The translations under genes and the position numbers were made by a program. Positions 36,379 to 45,098 of a stretch of DNA of 64,000 nucleotides are shown one piece after another. The stretch comes from Candidatus Neomicrothrix sp. UBA2517 (GTDB lineage: Bacteria; Actinomycetota; Acidimicrobiia; Acidimicrobiales; UBA8592): NCBI GenBank assembly GCA_002341185.1, contig DDNP01000002.1, positions 1 through 64,000 on the forward strand, read 5' to 3'. Within the stretch, counting starts at the first letter, position 1. Each line of letters starts with the position of its first letter. A model generated the notes under the pieces. That model was not told where the DNA came from, did not search any database, and worked only from the letters and a program-made list of their open reading frames with translations.

Positions 36379-38457
36379 CTAACTTATGGTTTTCAAAACC
36401 TGAGGAAGCTCACCTGCATGAACAATGAGAAGCCTTCGTGTAGCTCGAGTTAATGCTACGTAAAGAGCGCGAGGCCCATGCATTGCACTGTTGAAAATTT
36501 CTATTGGTTCAACAACAACTGCCACATCTATTTCTAGTCCCTTTACAAAGCCAACCGGTACGATCGTAATCTGATTTGTTAAGGCTCCATCATCAACCAA
36601 TCCGTGTTCTATTTCAGAAGCTTTGAGCGAATCGGAGAGAGGTCTGACGAACCGATCAGGTGTTATAACCGCCAAAGTTCCTGACTCAAGTTCATGTAAT
36701 TCAGACCTTACTAGTGCAGTGATTGAGCCTAATAGACGGGCTGGGGTTTCAACTTTGATAAATCGAGGCTCTTCTCCAATCTCACGAACAGCATTGGGGG
36801 TGCTACTTTCGTACTGAGTACCTCGCAACACTTTTGAAGCTATATTCATTGTTGGTTGTGGCAGTCGATATCCCACTGTCAGGTGAGAGAATCTGGGTTC
36901 TTTTAGAAACGAAAGTCCATTGAGTATCTCATCCCAGCCATCCTTTGCCCAGGCGCCAGTAGCTTGAGCCATGTCCCCTACAAGAGTGAACGACCCATTT
37001 AATGACCTTCTCTCTAACATTCTAATTTCCATGGGCGATAGATCCTGGGCTTCGTCAACGACAATATGTCCAAATGTTCTAATTACATCCTCATCTTTGT
37101 ATGCCGGTCTCGGGCCCAATGCAGCTTGAGCTTCATCAAGTATTGGTGCGTCCTCTTTAGTCCAAGTTACTGTCGATGCATGGTCAGACCTATCTCTGTA
37201 TAGCTTTAAGATTTCATGCTCTTCGAAAATATTGTAAGCAGCACTTTTCAATAACGCTTTGCTTCCAAATAAGTCATGTATTAGTTGTTCAGGAGTTAGT
37301 GATGGCCACATCCATTCTAAAGTTTCTCTAATTTCGATGGTATTACCTATGTCAGCCATAATTTTTGTGGGGTTAAGGTCACTATTTCTTGAGCTAGCAG
37401 CCAAGGATTCAAAAACTGCATTTTTTACATAACTCCTTGCGGCGTTGTGATCCTTATACCGGCGCTTTGCTTCGGAAATTATTATAGAAGATTCCTCAAC
37501 TCGCAGACGCAACCTTTGTAGACCGTATCCAATCAAAAGATCCTTACGCAAGGGCCTTTCTCTATCTCTAATTGCTTTACGAATCACAGCTTGCATTTGT
37601 GAGCTTCCCTTAATCGAAGCTACATCTGCTGGATCATAGCCTTTGGCTTTAATCCGATGAACAAGGTCACCCAGTACAGCAAGATGAACTCCTGCTTCGC
37701 CCAAAGATGGAAGAACTTGTTCAATATAGGTAAGGAAAACTCTATTTGGCCCGACTACAAGAACGCCTTGCCCCTCAAGCGGGAATCTGTGCGTGTACAG
37801 AAGATATGCGGCTCGGTGCAGAGCGACTACTGTTTTCCCTGTTCCAGGGCCTCCTTCAACAACTAGGGGACCTGCTAGCGGAGACCTGATAATTTCATCT
37901 TGTTCTGATTGGATAGTGGCGATGATGTCACCAAGACGACCTGTTCGAGCTTGTTCCATAGTTGCAGCAAGAGTCATCCTGCCCTTGAAATAAGGAACTT
38001 CCGAGTCATCGATGATATCTTCTCCAAAAAATTCATCTTCTATGCCGAGAAGCTTTACTCCTCGTGAAGCAAAATGGCGCCGTCGGGTTAATCCCATGGC
38101 TTCACGGCCTGTCGCTCTGTAGAAAGGTTCAGAAATAGGGGCACGCCAATCAACAGTAATTGGATCTTGCTTTTCGTCCCATACTGCAATTCGTCCGATA
38201 TAGAAGGACTCATCGCCGTCATCTTCACTTAACTGATCAATTCTGCCAAAAACTAGGGATGCGTCACCAATATCAAGTTGAGATAATCTTTTCCCGACTT
38301 GATCAGCTATGACATCTTTTTCAAATCTAGCTTGGTGCGTGCCGCCTTTTCCTGATTCGACAATGTTATGGAGTTTCTTTGCCTCTAGATGAGCACGATC
38401 AAGAATCGCATATGCGTTCTCAATATAATTCTGTTCATCTTTAAAGTCTGGATGCAT
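36379..38457 (-). CDS. helD: RNA polymerase-recycling helicase-like motor HelD
   Basis: A UvrD/Rep superfamily 1 motor of about 692 residues, actinobacterial HelD class. The N-terminal coiled-coil (about 5-60) is followed by 'DWRAPISEPFYRA' of the RNAP-binding region. Walker A is 'GGPGTGKTVVALHRAAYLL' (near 203), the DEAQ box is 'IVVDEAQDLSP' and later motifs include 'VGYRLPQP' and 'LYVALTRATRRL'. It removes stalled RNA polymerase from DNA. The ATG at 38457 is preferred to the GTG at 38466. A 12-base perfect Shine-Dalgarno sequence overlaps that GTG and puts the core 8 bases from the ATG. Confidence 0.93.
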   Translation of the reverse strand: MHPDFKDEQNYIENAYAILDRAHLEAKKLHNIVESGKGGTHQARFEKDVIADQVGKRLSQLDIGDASLVFGRIDQLSEDDGDESFYIGRIAVWDEKQDPITVDWRAPISEPFYRATGREAMGLTRRRHFASRGVKLLGIEDEFFGEDIIDDSEVPYFKGRMTLAATMEQARTGRLGDIIATIQSEQDEIIRSPLAGPLVVEGGPGTGKTVVALHRAAYLLYTHRFPLEGQGVLVVGPNRVFLTYIEQVLPSLGEAGVHLAVLGDLVHRIKAKGYDPADVASIKGSSQMQAVIRKAIRDRERPLRKDLLIGYGLQRLRLRVEESSIIISEAKRRYKDHNAARSYVKNAVFESLAASSRNSDLNPTKIMADIGNTIEIRETLEWMWPSLTPEQLIHDLFGSKALLKSAAYNIFEEHEILKLYRDRSDHASTVTWTKEDAPILDEAQAALGPRPAYKDEDVIRTFGHIVVDEAQDLSPMEIRMLERRSLNGSFTLVGDMAQATGAWAKDGWDEILNGLSFLKEPRFSHLTVGYRLPQPTMNIASKVLRGTQYESSTPNAVREIGEEPRFIKVETPARLLGSITALVRSELHELESGTLAVITPDRFVRPLSDSLKASEIEHGLVDDGALTNQITIVPVGFVKGLEIDVAVVVEPIEIFNSAMHGPRALYVALTRATRRLLIVHAGELPQVLKTIS

Positions 38458-38459
38458 AA

Positions 38460-38471
38460 GGATCACCTCCT
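38460..38471 (-). promoter_or_regulatory. Extended Shine-Dalgarno site of helD
   Basis: On the minus strand the sequence AGGAGGTGATCC is complementary to 12 bases of the canonical 16S rRNA 3' end. It places AGGAGG 8 bases before the ATG at 38457. This decides the start and predicts strong initiation. Confidence 0.9.
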
Positions 38472-38483
38472 GAAAAGTCTTAC

Positions 38484-38505
38484 AAAAGCTATTTAGGTAG
38501 CTTTT
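38484..38505 (-). promoter_or_regulatory. Inverted repeat upstream of helD
   Basis: AAAAGCTA (38484-38491) and TAGCTTTT (38498-38505) form a perfect 8-bp inverted repeat with a 6-base spacer, 26-48 bases upstream of the helD start. It could be an operator or leader hairpin. It does not match the rifamycin-associated element described for helR-type genes. Confidence 0.5.
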
Positions 38506-38608
38506 GATTCTAACGATTTTTTAGGCTTTCTCATCATTAGTTTTCTATAGATGCAATTTGTCAGAGTTTGAAGGCACTTATTGTCACCAACTGCTCTAGA
38601 TTTATGTT

Positions 38609-39652
38609 GTGGATAATTTGAATCTGAAAAACGATACATTTTTAAAAGCGTGTATGCGCAAACCGGTTGAATACACGCCTATCTGGTTTATGAGACAAGC
38701 TGGAAGATCTCTTCCAGAGTATAAAGCTCTCCGAAAAGAAGGCAGCATCCTCAATGCTATTAAAGAACCGGAAATAGCTGCAGAAATAACGTTGCAACCC
38801 ATCAGACGTTACGGAGTTGACGCTGCAATCCTATATTCAGATATCGTTGTCCCTGTCCATGCAATAGGTTTTGGAGTCGATATTAAGCCAGGGGTGGGAC
38901 CTGTTGCAGTTGACCCTTTTAAGTCAACGACAGATCTAGCGAGACTGCGTTCATTAAACGCACAGGTTGACACGCCCTACGTACTTGAAACTATTCATAG
39001 GCTTGTGGATGTCCTTGAAATCCCGTTAATAGGTTTTGCTGGTGCCCCGTTCACTGTTGCAAGTTATCTAATTGAGGGCGGTCCGTCACGTTCTTATCAG
39101 AAAACAAAAGCAATGATGTTCAGCGATAAGGCGCTATGGGATTCTTTATTAGAGAGATTGACAGATATTACGATTGAGTCTTTGATCTCCCAAGTTGAAG
39201 CTGGAGCTAGCGCAGTTCAGTTATTTGACTCTTGGGCTGGTTCCTTATCACCTGAACAGTATGAACAATTTGTGTTTCCCTACTCTCAACGAATATTCCA
39301 AACCCTTTCGGAGTATTCAATACCACGCATTCATTTTGGTGTGGGAACTGGAGAAATACTTCACCTAATGAGCTCTGCAGGTGCAGATGTTGTCGGAGTG
39401 GATTGGAGAGTTCCAATTGATGAAGCAAGAAAACGTATCGGCCCAGATAAATCTGTGCAAGGGAACTTAGACCCATCAATACTCGGAGGCGATTGGGAAT
39501 TGATTTCTAAAGAAGTACTTAAGATTCTTGAAAAGAACGATGGACAACTCGGCCACATCTTCAACCTCGGTCACGGCGTAACCCCTGAGGTCAATCCAGA
39601 TGTTCTACAAAAGATAGTTGAATTAGTCCACAACTTTCGGATAAGCACGTGA
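38609..39652 (+). CDS. hemE: Uroporphyrinogen decarboxylase
   Basis: This enzyme decarboxylates uroporphyrinogen III to coproporphyrinogen III in haem synthesis. The 347-residue protein has 'PIWFMRQAGRSLPEY' near residue 25 (the RQAGR substrate arginines), 'YSDIVVPVHAIGF' with the catalytic Asp near 82-95, 'GFAGAPFTVASYLIEGG' and the C-terminal 'FNLGHGVTPEVNPD' motif. The GTG start at 38609 gives the standard length. The stop overlaps the start of the haem oxidase by 4 bases, so the two are coupled. Confidence 0.97.
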   Translation: MDNLNLKNDTFLKACMRKPVEYTPIWFMRQAGRSLPEYKALRKEGSILNAIKEPEIAAEITLQPIRRYGVDAAILYSDIVVPVHAIGFGVDIKPGVGPVAVDPFKSTTDLARLRSLNAQVDTPYVLETIHRLVDVLEIPLIGFAGAPFTVASYLIEGGPSRSYQKTKAMMFSDKALWDSLLERLTDITIESLISQVEAGASAVQLFDSWAGSLSPEQYEQFVFPYSQRIFQTLSEYSIPRIHFGVGTGEILHLMSSAGADVVGVDWRVPIDEARKRIGPDKSVQGNLDPSILGGDWELISKEVLKILEKNDGQLGHIFNLGHGVTPEVNPDVLQKIVELVHNFRIST

Positions 39653-41013
39653 AAGTCACCATTATCGGTGGGGGTATCTCCGGTCTGACCGCAGCATTTG
39701 AACTTCAAAAATCGGGACATGAAGTAATGCTGCTGGAAGAGACAGATCGCCTTGGAGGGAAAATCCTCACTAGCAAAGTTGAAGGATTCAATATTGATGC
39801 AGGACCAGATTCTTTTTTAACCCGTGATCCTGAAATGCGTGAACTATGCTTTGCCCTTGGTTTGGGCGAGGATTTAGTTTCGCCTACTGGAAAGCCTGCC
39901 AAAGTTTGGGTTAATAACGCAATGCATGACTTACCTAGACAGCATTTCTTGGGGGTTCCACTAGACCTAGACGAATTACAAGAACTGTCTGTTCTTACTA
40001 AGGAAGGAGTTAACCGAGCAAAGCTTGATTTAACACTTGCGGATAATAAACCTAAAGAAGATGAAACTGTTGGTTCGCTTATTCGGCGTCGACTTGGGGA
40101 TGAAGTCATGGACCGGTTAGTTGGCCCATTATTAGGAGGAATTAATGCTGGAAACGCGGATGGTTTATGTCTGAAGTCAGGTGTCCCACAGTTATTTCAA
40201 GCAAGCCAAGCGGACTTTAGTCTTATCAGATCAATCAAAAAGTTTCTTACAAGCCAAAATAGAGACCCATCAAGTCCTGTGTTCCTTACACATCCTGCTG
40301 GCCTACAAACTGTAGTTGAACGGCTTGAACAACAAATTGTTGGAAATATAAAAAAGAATGAAAAAGTGACGGCAATCGAAGCTTCAAAGCATTCAATGGT
40401 CGTTAAAGCTTCTCAGGACTATGAAACTGATGCAGTAATCTTATGCATTCCTGCTTTCGCTGCATCAAGATTATTGGCCAATGCATGCCCAAATACATCT
40501 GCTTTGCTTTCTGATATTCGCTATGCCTCAATGGCATTTATTACATATGCTTTTGATAGCTCCGAAGTACCTTCATTTAATGGAAGTGGTTTTATTATTG
40601 GGCGTGACGAAGGCTTAATCACTACTGCTTGTTCGTGGACTTCAGAGAAGTGGGCTCATCTCAAAGGTGAGCACACAACATTCTTGAGAATGTCTGTAGG
40701 GAGATTCGGCGAAACAAAAGCATTAGGGATGAAAGACGCTGACTTATTGAGAGAACTTAAAGATGAACTGATAACTTTAACCGGTATCAGTGCTGACCCA
40801 ATAGCTACGAGAGTAACCCGATGGCCGAATTCCTTCCCTCAATATGAACTTGGCCACTCACGACGAGTAGCTGAAATCCGTCAGGAAGCTGCTGTTGAAA
40901 TGCCGGGAATATTCTTGGCTGGGTCCCCGTTTAAAGGTATTGGTTTGTCAGCCTGTATTAGAGATGGAATTGACCAAGCAAAAGAAGCTAATAATTTTCT
41001 TATGAAAAGGTAA
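39649..41013 (+). CDS. hemY: Coproporphyrinogen III/protoporphyrinogen oxidase (HemY/CgoX)
   Basis: A 454-residue FAD enzyme of the HemY family. The dinucleotide motif 'IIGGGISGLTAAFELQ' is at the N-terminus (residues 5-20) and 'EETDRLGGKI' follows. 'AGSPFKGIGLSACIRDG' at the C-terminus completes the FAD site. In monoderm bacteria this family oxidises coproporphyrinogen III to coproporphyrin III (CgoX) rather than protoporphyrinogen. The hemQ gene at 60437 supports that route here. It follows hemE in a coupled arrangement. Confidence 0.94.
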   Translation: MKVTIIGGGISGLTAAFELQKSGHEVMLLEETDRLGGKILTSKVEGFNIDAGPDSFLTRDPEMRELCFALGLGEDLVSPTGKPAKVWVNNAMHDLPRQHFLGVPLDLDELQELSVLTKEGVNRAKLDLTLADNKPKEDETVGSLIRRRLGDEVMDRLVGPLLGGINAGNADGLCLKSGVPQLFQASQADFSLIRSIKKFLTSQNRDPSSPVFLTHPAGLQTVVERLEQQIVGNIKKNEKVTAIEASKHSMVVKASQDYETDAVILCIPAFAASRLLANACPNTSALLSDIRYASMAFITYAFDSSEVPSFNGSGFIIGRDEGLITTACSWTSEKWAHLKGEHTTFLRMSVGRFGETKALGMKDADLLRELKDELITLTGISADPIATRVTRWPNSFPQYELGHSRRVAEIRQEAAVEMPGIFLAGSPFKGIGLSACIRDGIDQAKEANNFLMKR

Positions 41014-41015
41014 GT

Positions 41016-42503
41016 GTGATGGTTAGCATCTTTCGGAGAATTGCTCTTTCTTTTAGGTCCATCACTCAAAAAGAGGTTCTGAAACCTGTTTGTGGTGGAA
41101 TCTGCTTGGTGCTTTCATTGCCTCCTTGGGGTTTCTGGCCTCTAGCGTTTTTAGCTTTTGCCATCCTTGACCAAACCCTAAAAGAAACTAATGGAGCAAC
41201 ATTTAGATTCTTTACAGGATTCGGTTTTGCTGTTGGATGGATTTTCCCAGGGACGTTCTGGATGATCGCATTAACAGTTCCTGGCTATTTCGTTCAGGGC
41301 TTCTTATTTAGTGGGCTGTATGCACTTTCTATTTCTCTGATTCCAAGGAGCATGCTCCGTTTAATCGCTCTACCGGCAGCATTCACATTAATTGAGGCTG
41401 TACGTTACCGATGGCCCTTTGGAGGAGTTCCTTTAGCGACTATTGCAATGTCGCAAAGTAACAGCCCATTTGGACAGACCGCTAGATTTCTAGGTCCACT
41501 ATTTCTCACAGCTTTCGTAATTATGTGTGGCATGGCATGTGCGATGATTTGGGAAAGAAAGTGGAGACATGCAGGTTTGATCGTGTCAGTCCTTCTACTC
41601 TTCTGGGGTGTTAGCACAATCGCTCCAAAAGGGTCTGCTGTTTCTACAATTGACATTGCAATTATTCAGGGTGGTGGCGAGCAAGGAACCCGCGCCATAA
41701 ACACGAATGAACGTGAAGTTTTTGAACGACATGTTGAAGCAACTGGATTAATTCAAGGAAATCCAGATGTTGTTCTTTGGCCGGAAGACGTTGTCAACCT
41801 TCGTCAGCTATTTATTGATTCACCTGAGCGTTTGGAGTTAAGTGACCTCGCCGAAGATTTGGATACTTGGCTGCTTGCAGGAATCTTTGAGCGATTAGAC
41901 GAAACTTCTAACGCAAATGCAACAGTCGCTATTGGGCCGGACGGGGAGATTTACGATAGGTACGACAAAGTTCGGCTGGTTCCTTTCGGCGAGTACGTTC
42001 CCTTTAGATCTCTAATAGAACCATTTGCTCCCGAATACTTACCAGTTCGCGATACTGTTCCTGGTACTGCCCCCCCGAACCTAACGTTGCCTTTTGGGAA
42101 TAACGCTATTAATGCAGGAATTTCTATTTCATGGGAAATTTTCTTTGAAGACCGCTCAAGGTCTGCGATTAGAAATGGGGGGAAAATTCTCTTGAATCCT
42201 ACAAATGGGTCAAGCTATTGGCTGAGAATCCTTCAAACACAACAGGTTGCCTCCTCGCAATTAAGAGCTATTGAAAATGGACGTTGGGTTCTTCAAGCAG
42301 CACCAACTGGGTTTAGTGCAATAATCAACTCAGATGGCAAAGTGATGCAGAGAACATCCATCTCAGAAATGAAAGTCTTGGAAGGCCAGGTTGAGTTAAG
42401 GGATGGTTTAACTATTGCAACTCGTGTAGGCCCTTTACCCATGATCACTATCTCAATTATTTCGCTAGGTGCAGTTTTTATCTACTCTAGAAAAGAACAC
42501 TAA
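41016..42503 (+). CDS. lnt: Apolipoprotein N-acyltransferase-like protein (Ser at Cys site)
   Basis: A 495-residue Lnt-like protein. About six or seven hydrophobic segments (about 20-215) precede a nitrilase domain (about 215-470). The catalytic Glu is in 'VLWPEDVV', the Lys in 'YDKVRLVPFGEYVPF' and the later 'QLRAIENGRWVLQAAPTGFSA' is typical of Lnt. At the expected nucleophile position, however, the codon is TCA and Ser372 stands in 'ISISWEIFF', where Lnt enzymes have Cys. Classical Lnt N-acylates the lipoprotein Cys. Whether this version is active is unclear. It begins 2 bases after hemY. Confidence 0.85.
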   Translation: MMVSIFRRIALSFRSITQKEVLKPVCGGICLVLSLPPWGFWPLAFLAFAILDQTLKETNGATFRFFTGFGFAVGWIFPGTFWMIALTVPGYFVQGFLFSGLYALSISLIPRSMLRLIALPAAFTLIEAVRYRWPFGGVPLATIAMSQSNSPFGQTARFLGPLFLTAFVIMCGMACAMIWERKWRHAGLIVSVLLLFWGVSTIAPKGSAVSTIDIAIIQGGGEQGTRAINTNEREVFERHVEATGLIQGNPDVVLWPEDVVNLRQLFIDSPERLELSDLAEDLDTWLLAGIFERLDETSNANATVAIGPDGEIYDRYDKVRLVPFGEYVPFRSLIEPFAPEYLPVRDTVPGTAPPNLTLPFGNNAINAGISISWEIFFEDRSRSAIRNGGKILLNPTNGSSYWLRILQTQQVASSQLRAIENGRWVLQAAPTGFSAIINSDGKVMQRTSISEMKVLEGQVELRDGLTIATRVGPLPMITISIISLGAVFIYSRKEH

Positions 42504-42940
42504 TCTATCTCAATCATCAGTGTTGCAGGACCTTCGTTAATGAGTTGAACATCCATATCTGATTGAAAGATTCCAGTTTCAACTTTCAACCCTGATGACT
42601 CTAGACATCTAGTAAAGAATGCAATCAGGGGTTCAGCCTGTTCGGGTCTCGCTGCTGCCGTCCAACTTGGTCTCCTCCCCCGATCAATATTTCCATATAA
42701 GGTAAATTGGGATATTACGAGGAATTCCCCGCCTACCTCTTCGCTGGAAGCGTTCATCTGCCCACTGCTATCTTCAAATATCCGAATACTAATAACTTTC
42801 TTAGCTAACTTTTCAGCTATCACCTCAGTATCGCTATGAGTAACCCCAACAAAAATGAGAAGGCCCTTTGAAATAGAGCCAACTGTTGTACCTGAAACCT
42901 CTACTGATGCCTGAGAAACGCGTTGAATTAAAGCTCTCAA
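42500..42940 (-). CDS. dtd: D-aminoacyl-tRNA deacylase
   Basis: This enzyme hydrolyses D-aminoacyl-tRNAs (and Gly mischarged on tRNA-Ala), a proofreading role. The 146-residue protein has the two signature motifs, 'VISQFTLYGN' (near residue 76) and a C-terminal 'NEGPATLMIEID' with the cross-subunit Gly-cis-Pro. It opens 'MRALIQRVSQASVEVSG' like the family. The length is standard. It overlaps lnt by 4 bases at its 3' end. Confidence 0.97.
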   Translation of the reverse strand: MRALIQRVSQASVEVSGTTVGSISKGLLIFVGVTHSDTEVIAEKLAKKVISIRIFEDSSGQMNASSEEVGGEFLVISQFTLYGNIDRGRRPSWTAAARPEQAEPLIAFFTRCLESSGLKVETGIFQSDMDVQLINEGPATLMIEID

Positions 42941-43091
42941 AACAACTCCTCTTAGCTAGACCTTCATTCTAAGACAATCATTCCATCCAAAACATAAAAA
43001 TTCCAGAAGTGAAATTACAAAAAATTATTCTATCTTGAATTGATTTAGGGTTTGGTGTCCATACCCTTGAAGGCTGAACCTAAGGAATAAA

Positions 43092-44366
43092 GTGTCACAG
43101 AATAACGATCCGCAAAAGTTGCGCATTGCAATGCTCGCATACAGAGGAAAACCCCACGTTGGCGGTCAAGGTGTCTACGTTCGGGAAATGAGTAAAGCAC
43201 TAGTTGAACTTGGCCACACTGTTGAGGTTTTCGGAGGTCCTCCGTATCCTGATTTAGATGAAAATGTTCCTCTACACGAATTTCCAAGTCTTGAAATTTT
43301 CAATGATCATTTCCCCGGTCGAATACCAGGGTTTTGGGAAATAAAAGATGTTCCAGATTTTGTTGAAGTGTTTTCATATTTAACAGGGAACTTCTCCGAG
43401 CCTTTGTCATTTTCCTTGCGAGCTTTCAAAGCTTTGAAGGCACGGTCAGGTGAATTCGATCTTGTTATTGATAACGGTTCATTGGCATATGGGAATCTAA
43501 AAATCCAAAAGAAACTGGGACTACCAGTACTTGGAATAATACATCACCCTATTACCGTAGACCGAAGACTAGAACTTGATAATGCACGAACAGCTCTTGA
43601 ACGATTTGGGAAACGGCGATGGTACGCATTTACAAGGATGCAAACTCGGGTATGCAAAAAGGTACAAAGAATAATTACAGTTTCTGAATCCTCGAAAGCA
43701 GATATCAGCAGGGATCATAAAGTTGATATCGATAAGATTCATGTTGTCCCGATCGGAATTGATACTGATTTTTTTGCCCCACAAAAAAATATTGAGAGAA
43801 TCCCAGGGCGAATCGTTTCTACAGCCAGTGCTGATGTCCCGCTGAAAGGTCAAAAGTTTCTCCTTGAGGCAATAGCGAAAGTACGAGATGAATTTCCTCA
43901 TGTACATCTTGAGCTTGTTGGAAAACAACGTGAAGGGAGCACCACAGCTGAAACGTTAAACCAATTAGGACTGAACGACATCGTGAGATTTAATCAAGGA
44001 ATTAGTTATCAAGAATTAGTGGATCTTCTCGCTTCTGCAGAGGTTGCAATCGTTCCTTCTCTGTATGAAGGATTTTCGATTCCTGCAATTGAAGCACTCT
44101 CTTGTGGAGCCCCATTAATAGCTTCAACCGGAGGAGCTCTCCCTGAAGTAGCAGGCCCACACTTAGAGACATGCCTAGCAGTTCCACCAGGAGATAGTGA
44201 TGCTTTAGCAGATCAAATCAAATACGCTTTCCAAAACCCTGAACTTTGCGAAAAAATCGGATTAGCAGGTCGCCAACGCGTTATTGAGAAATGGAGTTGG
44301 AGGGAATCTGCAATTACAACAGCAGATCATTGCAGAACATTACTATCAAATTGGAAAACAAAGTAG
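43092..44366 (+). CDS. Glycosyltransferase family 4 (GT-B)
   Basis: A 424-residue GT-B glycosyltransferase. The N-terminal lobe starts 'IAMLAYRGKPHVGGQGVYVREMSKAL' with the Gly-rich donor/acceptor loop. The C-terminal lobe has the E-x7-E motif in 'PSLYEGFSIPAIEALSCGAPL' (near 325), typical of family 4. The start is GTG at 43092 with an AAGGA element upstream. It lies 6 bases before a methyltransferase gene, beginning a cluster that looks like envelope glycan or glycolipid synthesis. The sugar and acceptor are unknown. Confidence 0.9.
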   Translation: MSQNNDPQKLRIAMLAYRGKPHVGGQGVYVREMSKALVELGHTVEVFGGPPYPDLDENVPLHEFPSLEIFNDHFPGRIPGFWEIKDVPDFVEVFSYLTGNFSEPLSFSLRAFKALKARSGEFDLVIDNGSLAYGNLKIQKKLGLPVLGIIHHPITVDRRLELDNARTALERFGKRRWYAFTRMQTRVCKKVQRIITVSESSKADISRDHKVDIDKIHVVPIGIDTDFFAPQKNIERIPGRIVSTASADVPLKGQKFLLEAIAKVRDEFPHVHLELVGKQREGSTTAETLNQLGLNDIVRFNQGISYQELVDLLASAEVAIVPSLYEGFSIPAIEALSCGAPLIASTGGALPEVAGPHLETCLAVPPGDSDALADQIKYAFQNPELCEKIGLAGRQRVIEKWSWRESAITTADHCRTLLSNWKTK

Positions 44367-44372
44367 ATAATA

Positions 44373-45098
44373 ATGCTTACGGTAGATTACGAACGTTTAG
44401 ATTTACTTTCTAGCCATAAAATTCTTGATCTCGGTTGCGGATTCGGACGTCACGCATATGAATCTCTCCGCAGAGGAGCTGAAGTAATTGCTTGCGACAT
44501 GGCACTTCACGAATTAAGCGAAGTGCTAGCAACTTATGCTGCAATGCTAGAGGCAAAAGAAATTGATTCATCTTCCCTTGCTTTTGCTTGCGCTGGTGAT
44601 GCAACGGCCCTCCCTTTTTCGGATAATACATTTGACAGAATCATCGCTAGCGAAGTTCTTGAGCATATTGAAGACGACGAAGCTGCGCTGAAAGAACTAT
44701 TTCGGGTCCTTAAACCTAACGGAAAGATAGCTATAACTATTCCTGCCTATCTCCCAGAAAAAATCTGTTGGCTTTTCTCAGATGAATATCATGCGCCAAA
44801 GGAAGTGGGAGGCCATGTCCGTATTTATCGAAAAGGAGAAATAAAAAGAAAGATGAAATCGAAAGGTTTGGAACCATTTGATTACCATCGCGCGCATGCT
44901 CTCCATTCTCCTTACTGGTGGCTTAAATGTGCCGTCGGGCCAAAGAACGATTCAAACCGATTAGTAAAGCTATATTTGCGCTTTCTTACATGGGACATTG
45001 TAAAACAACCCAGAATCACTAAATACCTTGAAAAGATGTTTCAACCTGTTCTTGGGAAGAGTGCGATAGTCTATGGTCAGAAAAAAGAATTCTTTTAA
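44373..45098 (+). CDS. Class I SAM-dependent methyltransferase
   Basis: A 241-residue methyltransferase with motif I 'KILDLGCGFGRHAYESL' (near residue 16), the Asp at 'DMALHE' and a motif II 'DRIIASEVLEHIEDDEAALKELFRVLKPNGKI' landmark (ASEVLEH, VLKPNG). The substrate is not predictable. It is sandwiched between a GT4 glycosyltransferase and an alpha/alpha-toroid protein, and overlaps the latter by 26 bases, so the three genes form an operon. Confidence 0.9.
   Translation: MLTVDYERLDLLSSHKILDLGCGFGRHAYESLRRGAEVIACDMALHELSEVLATYAAMLEAKEIDSSSLAFACAGDATALPFSDNTFDRIIASEVLEHIEDDEAALKELFRVLKPNGKIAITIPAYLPEKICWLFSDEYHAPKEVGGHVRIYRKGEIKRKMKSKGLEPFDYHRAHALHSPYWWLKCAVGPKNDSNRLVKLYLRFLTWDIVKQPRITKYLEKMFQPVLGKSAIVYGQKKEFF

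Noticed and set aside
38484..38505. Rifamycin-associated element of helR type
   Set aside because: The palindrome is AT-rich and does not match the GC-rich element described for helR genes.
38602..38802. Minus-strand frame inside hemE
   Set aside because: Entirely overlaps the clear hemE coding region; shadow frame.
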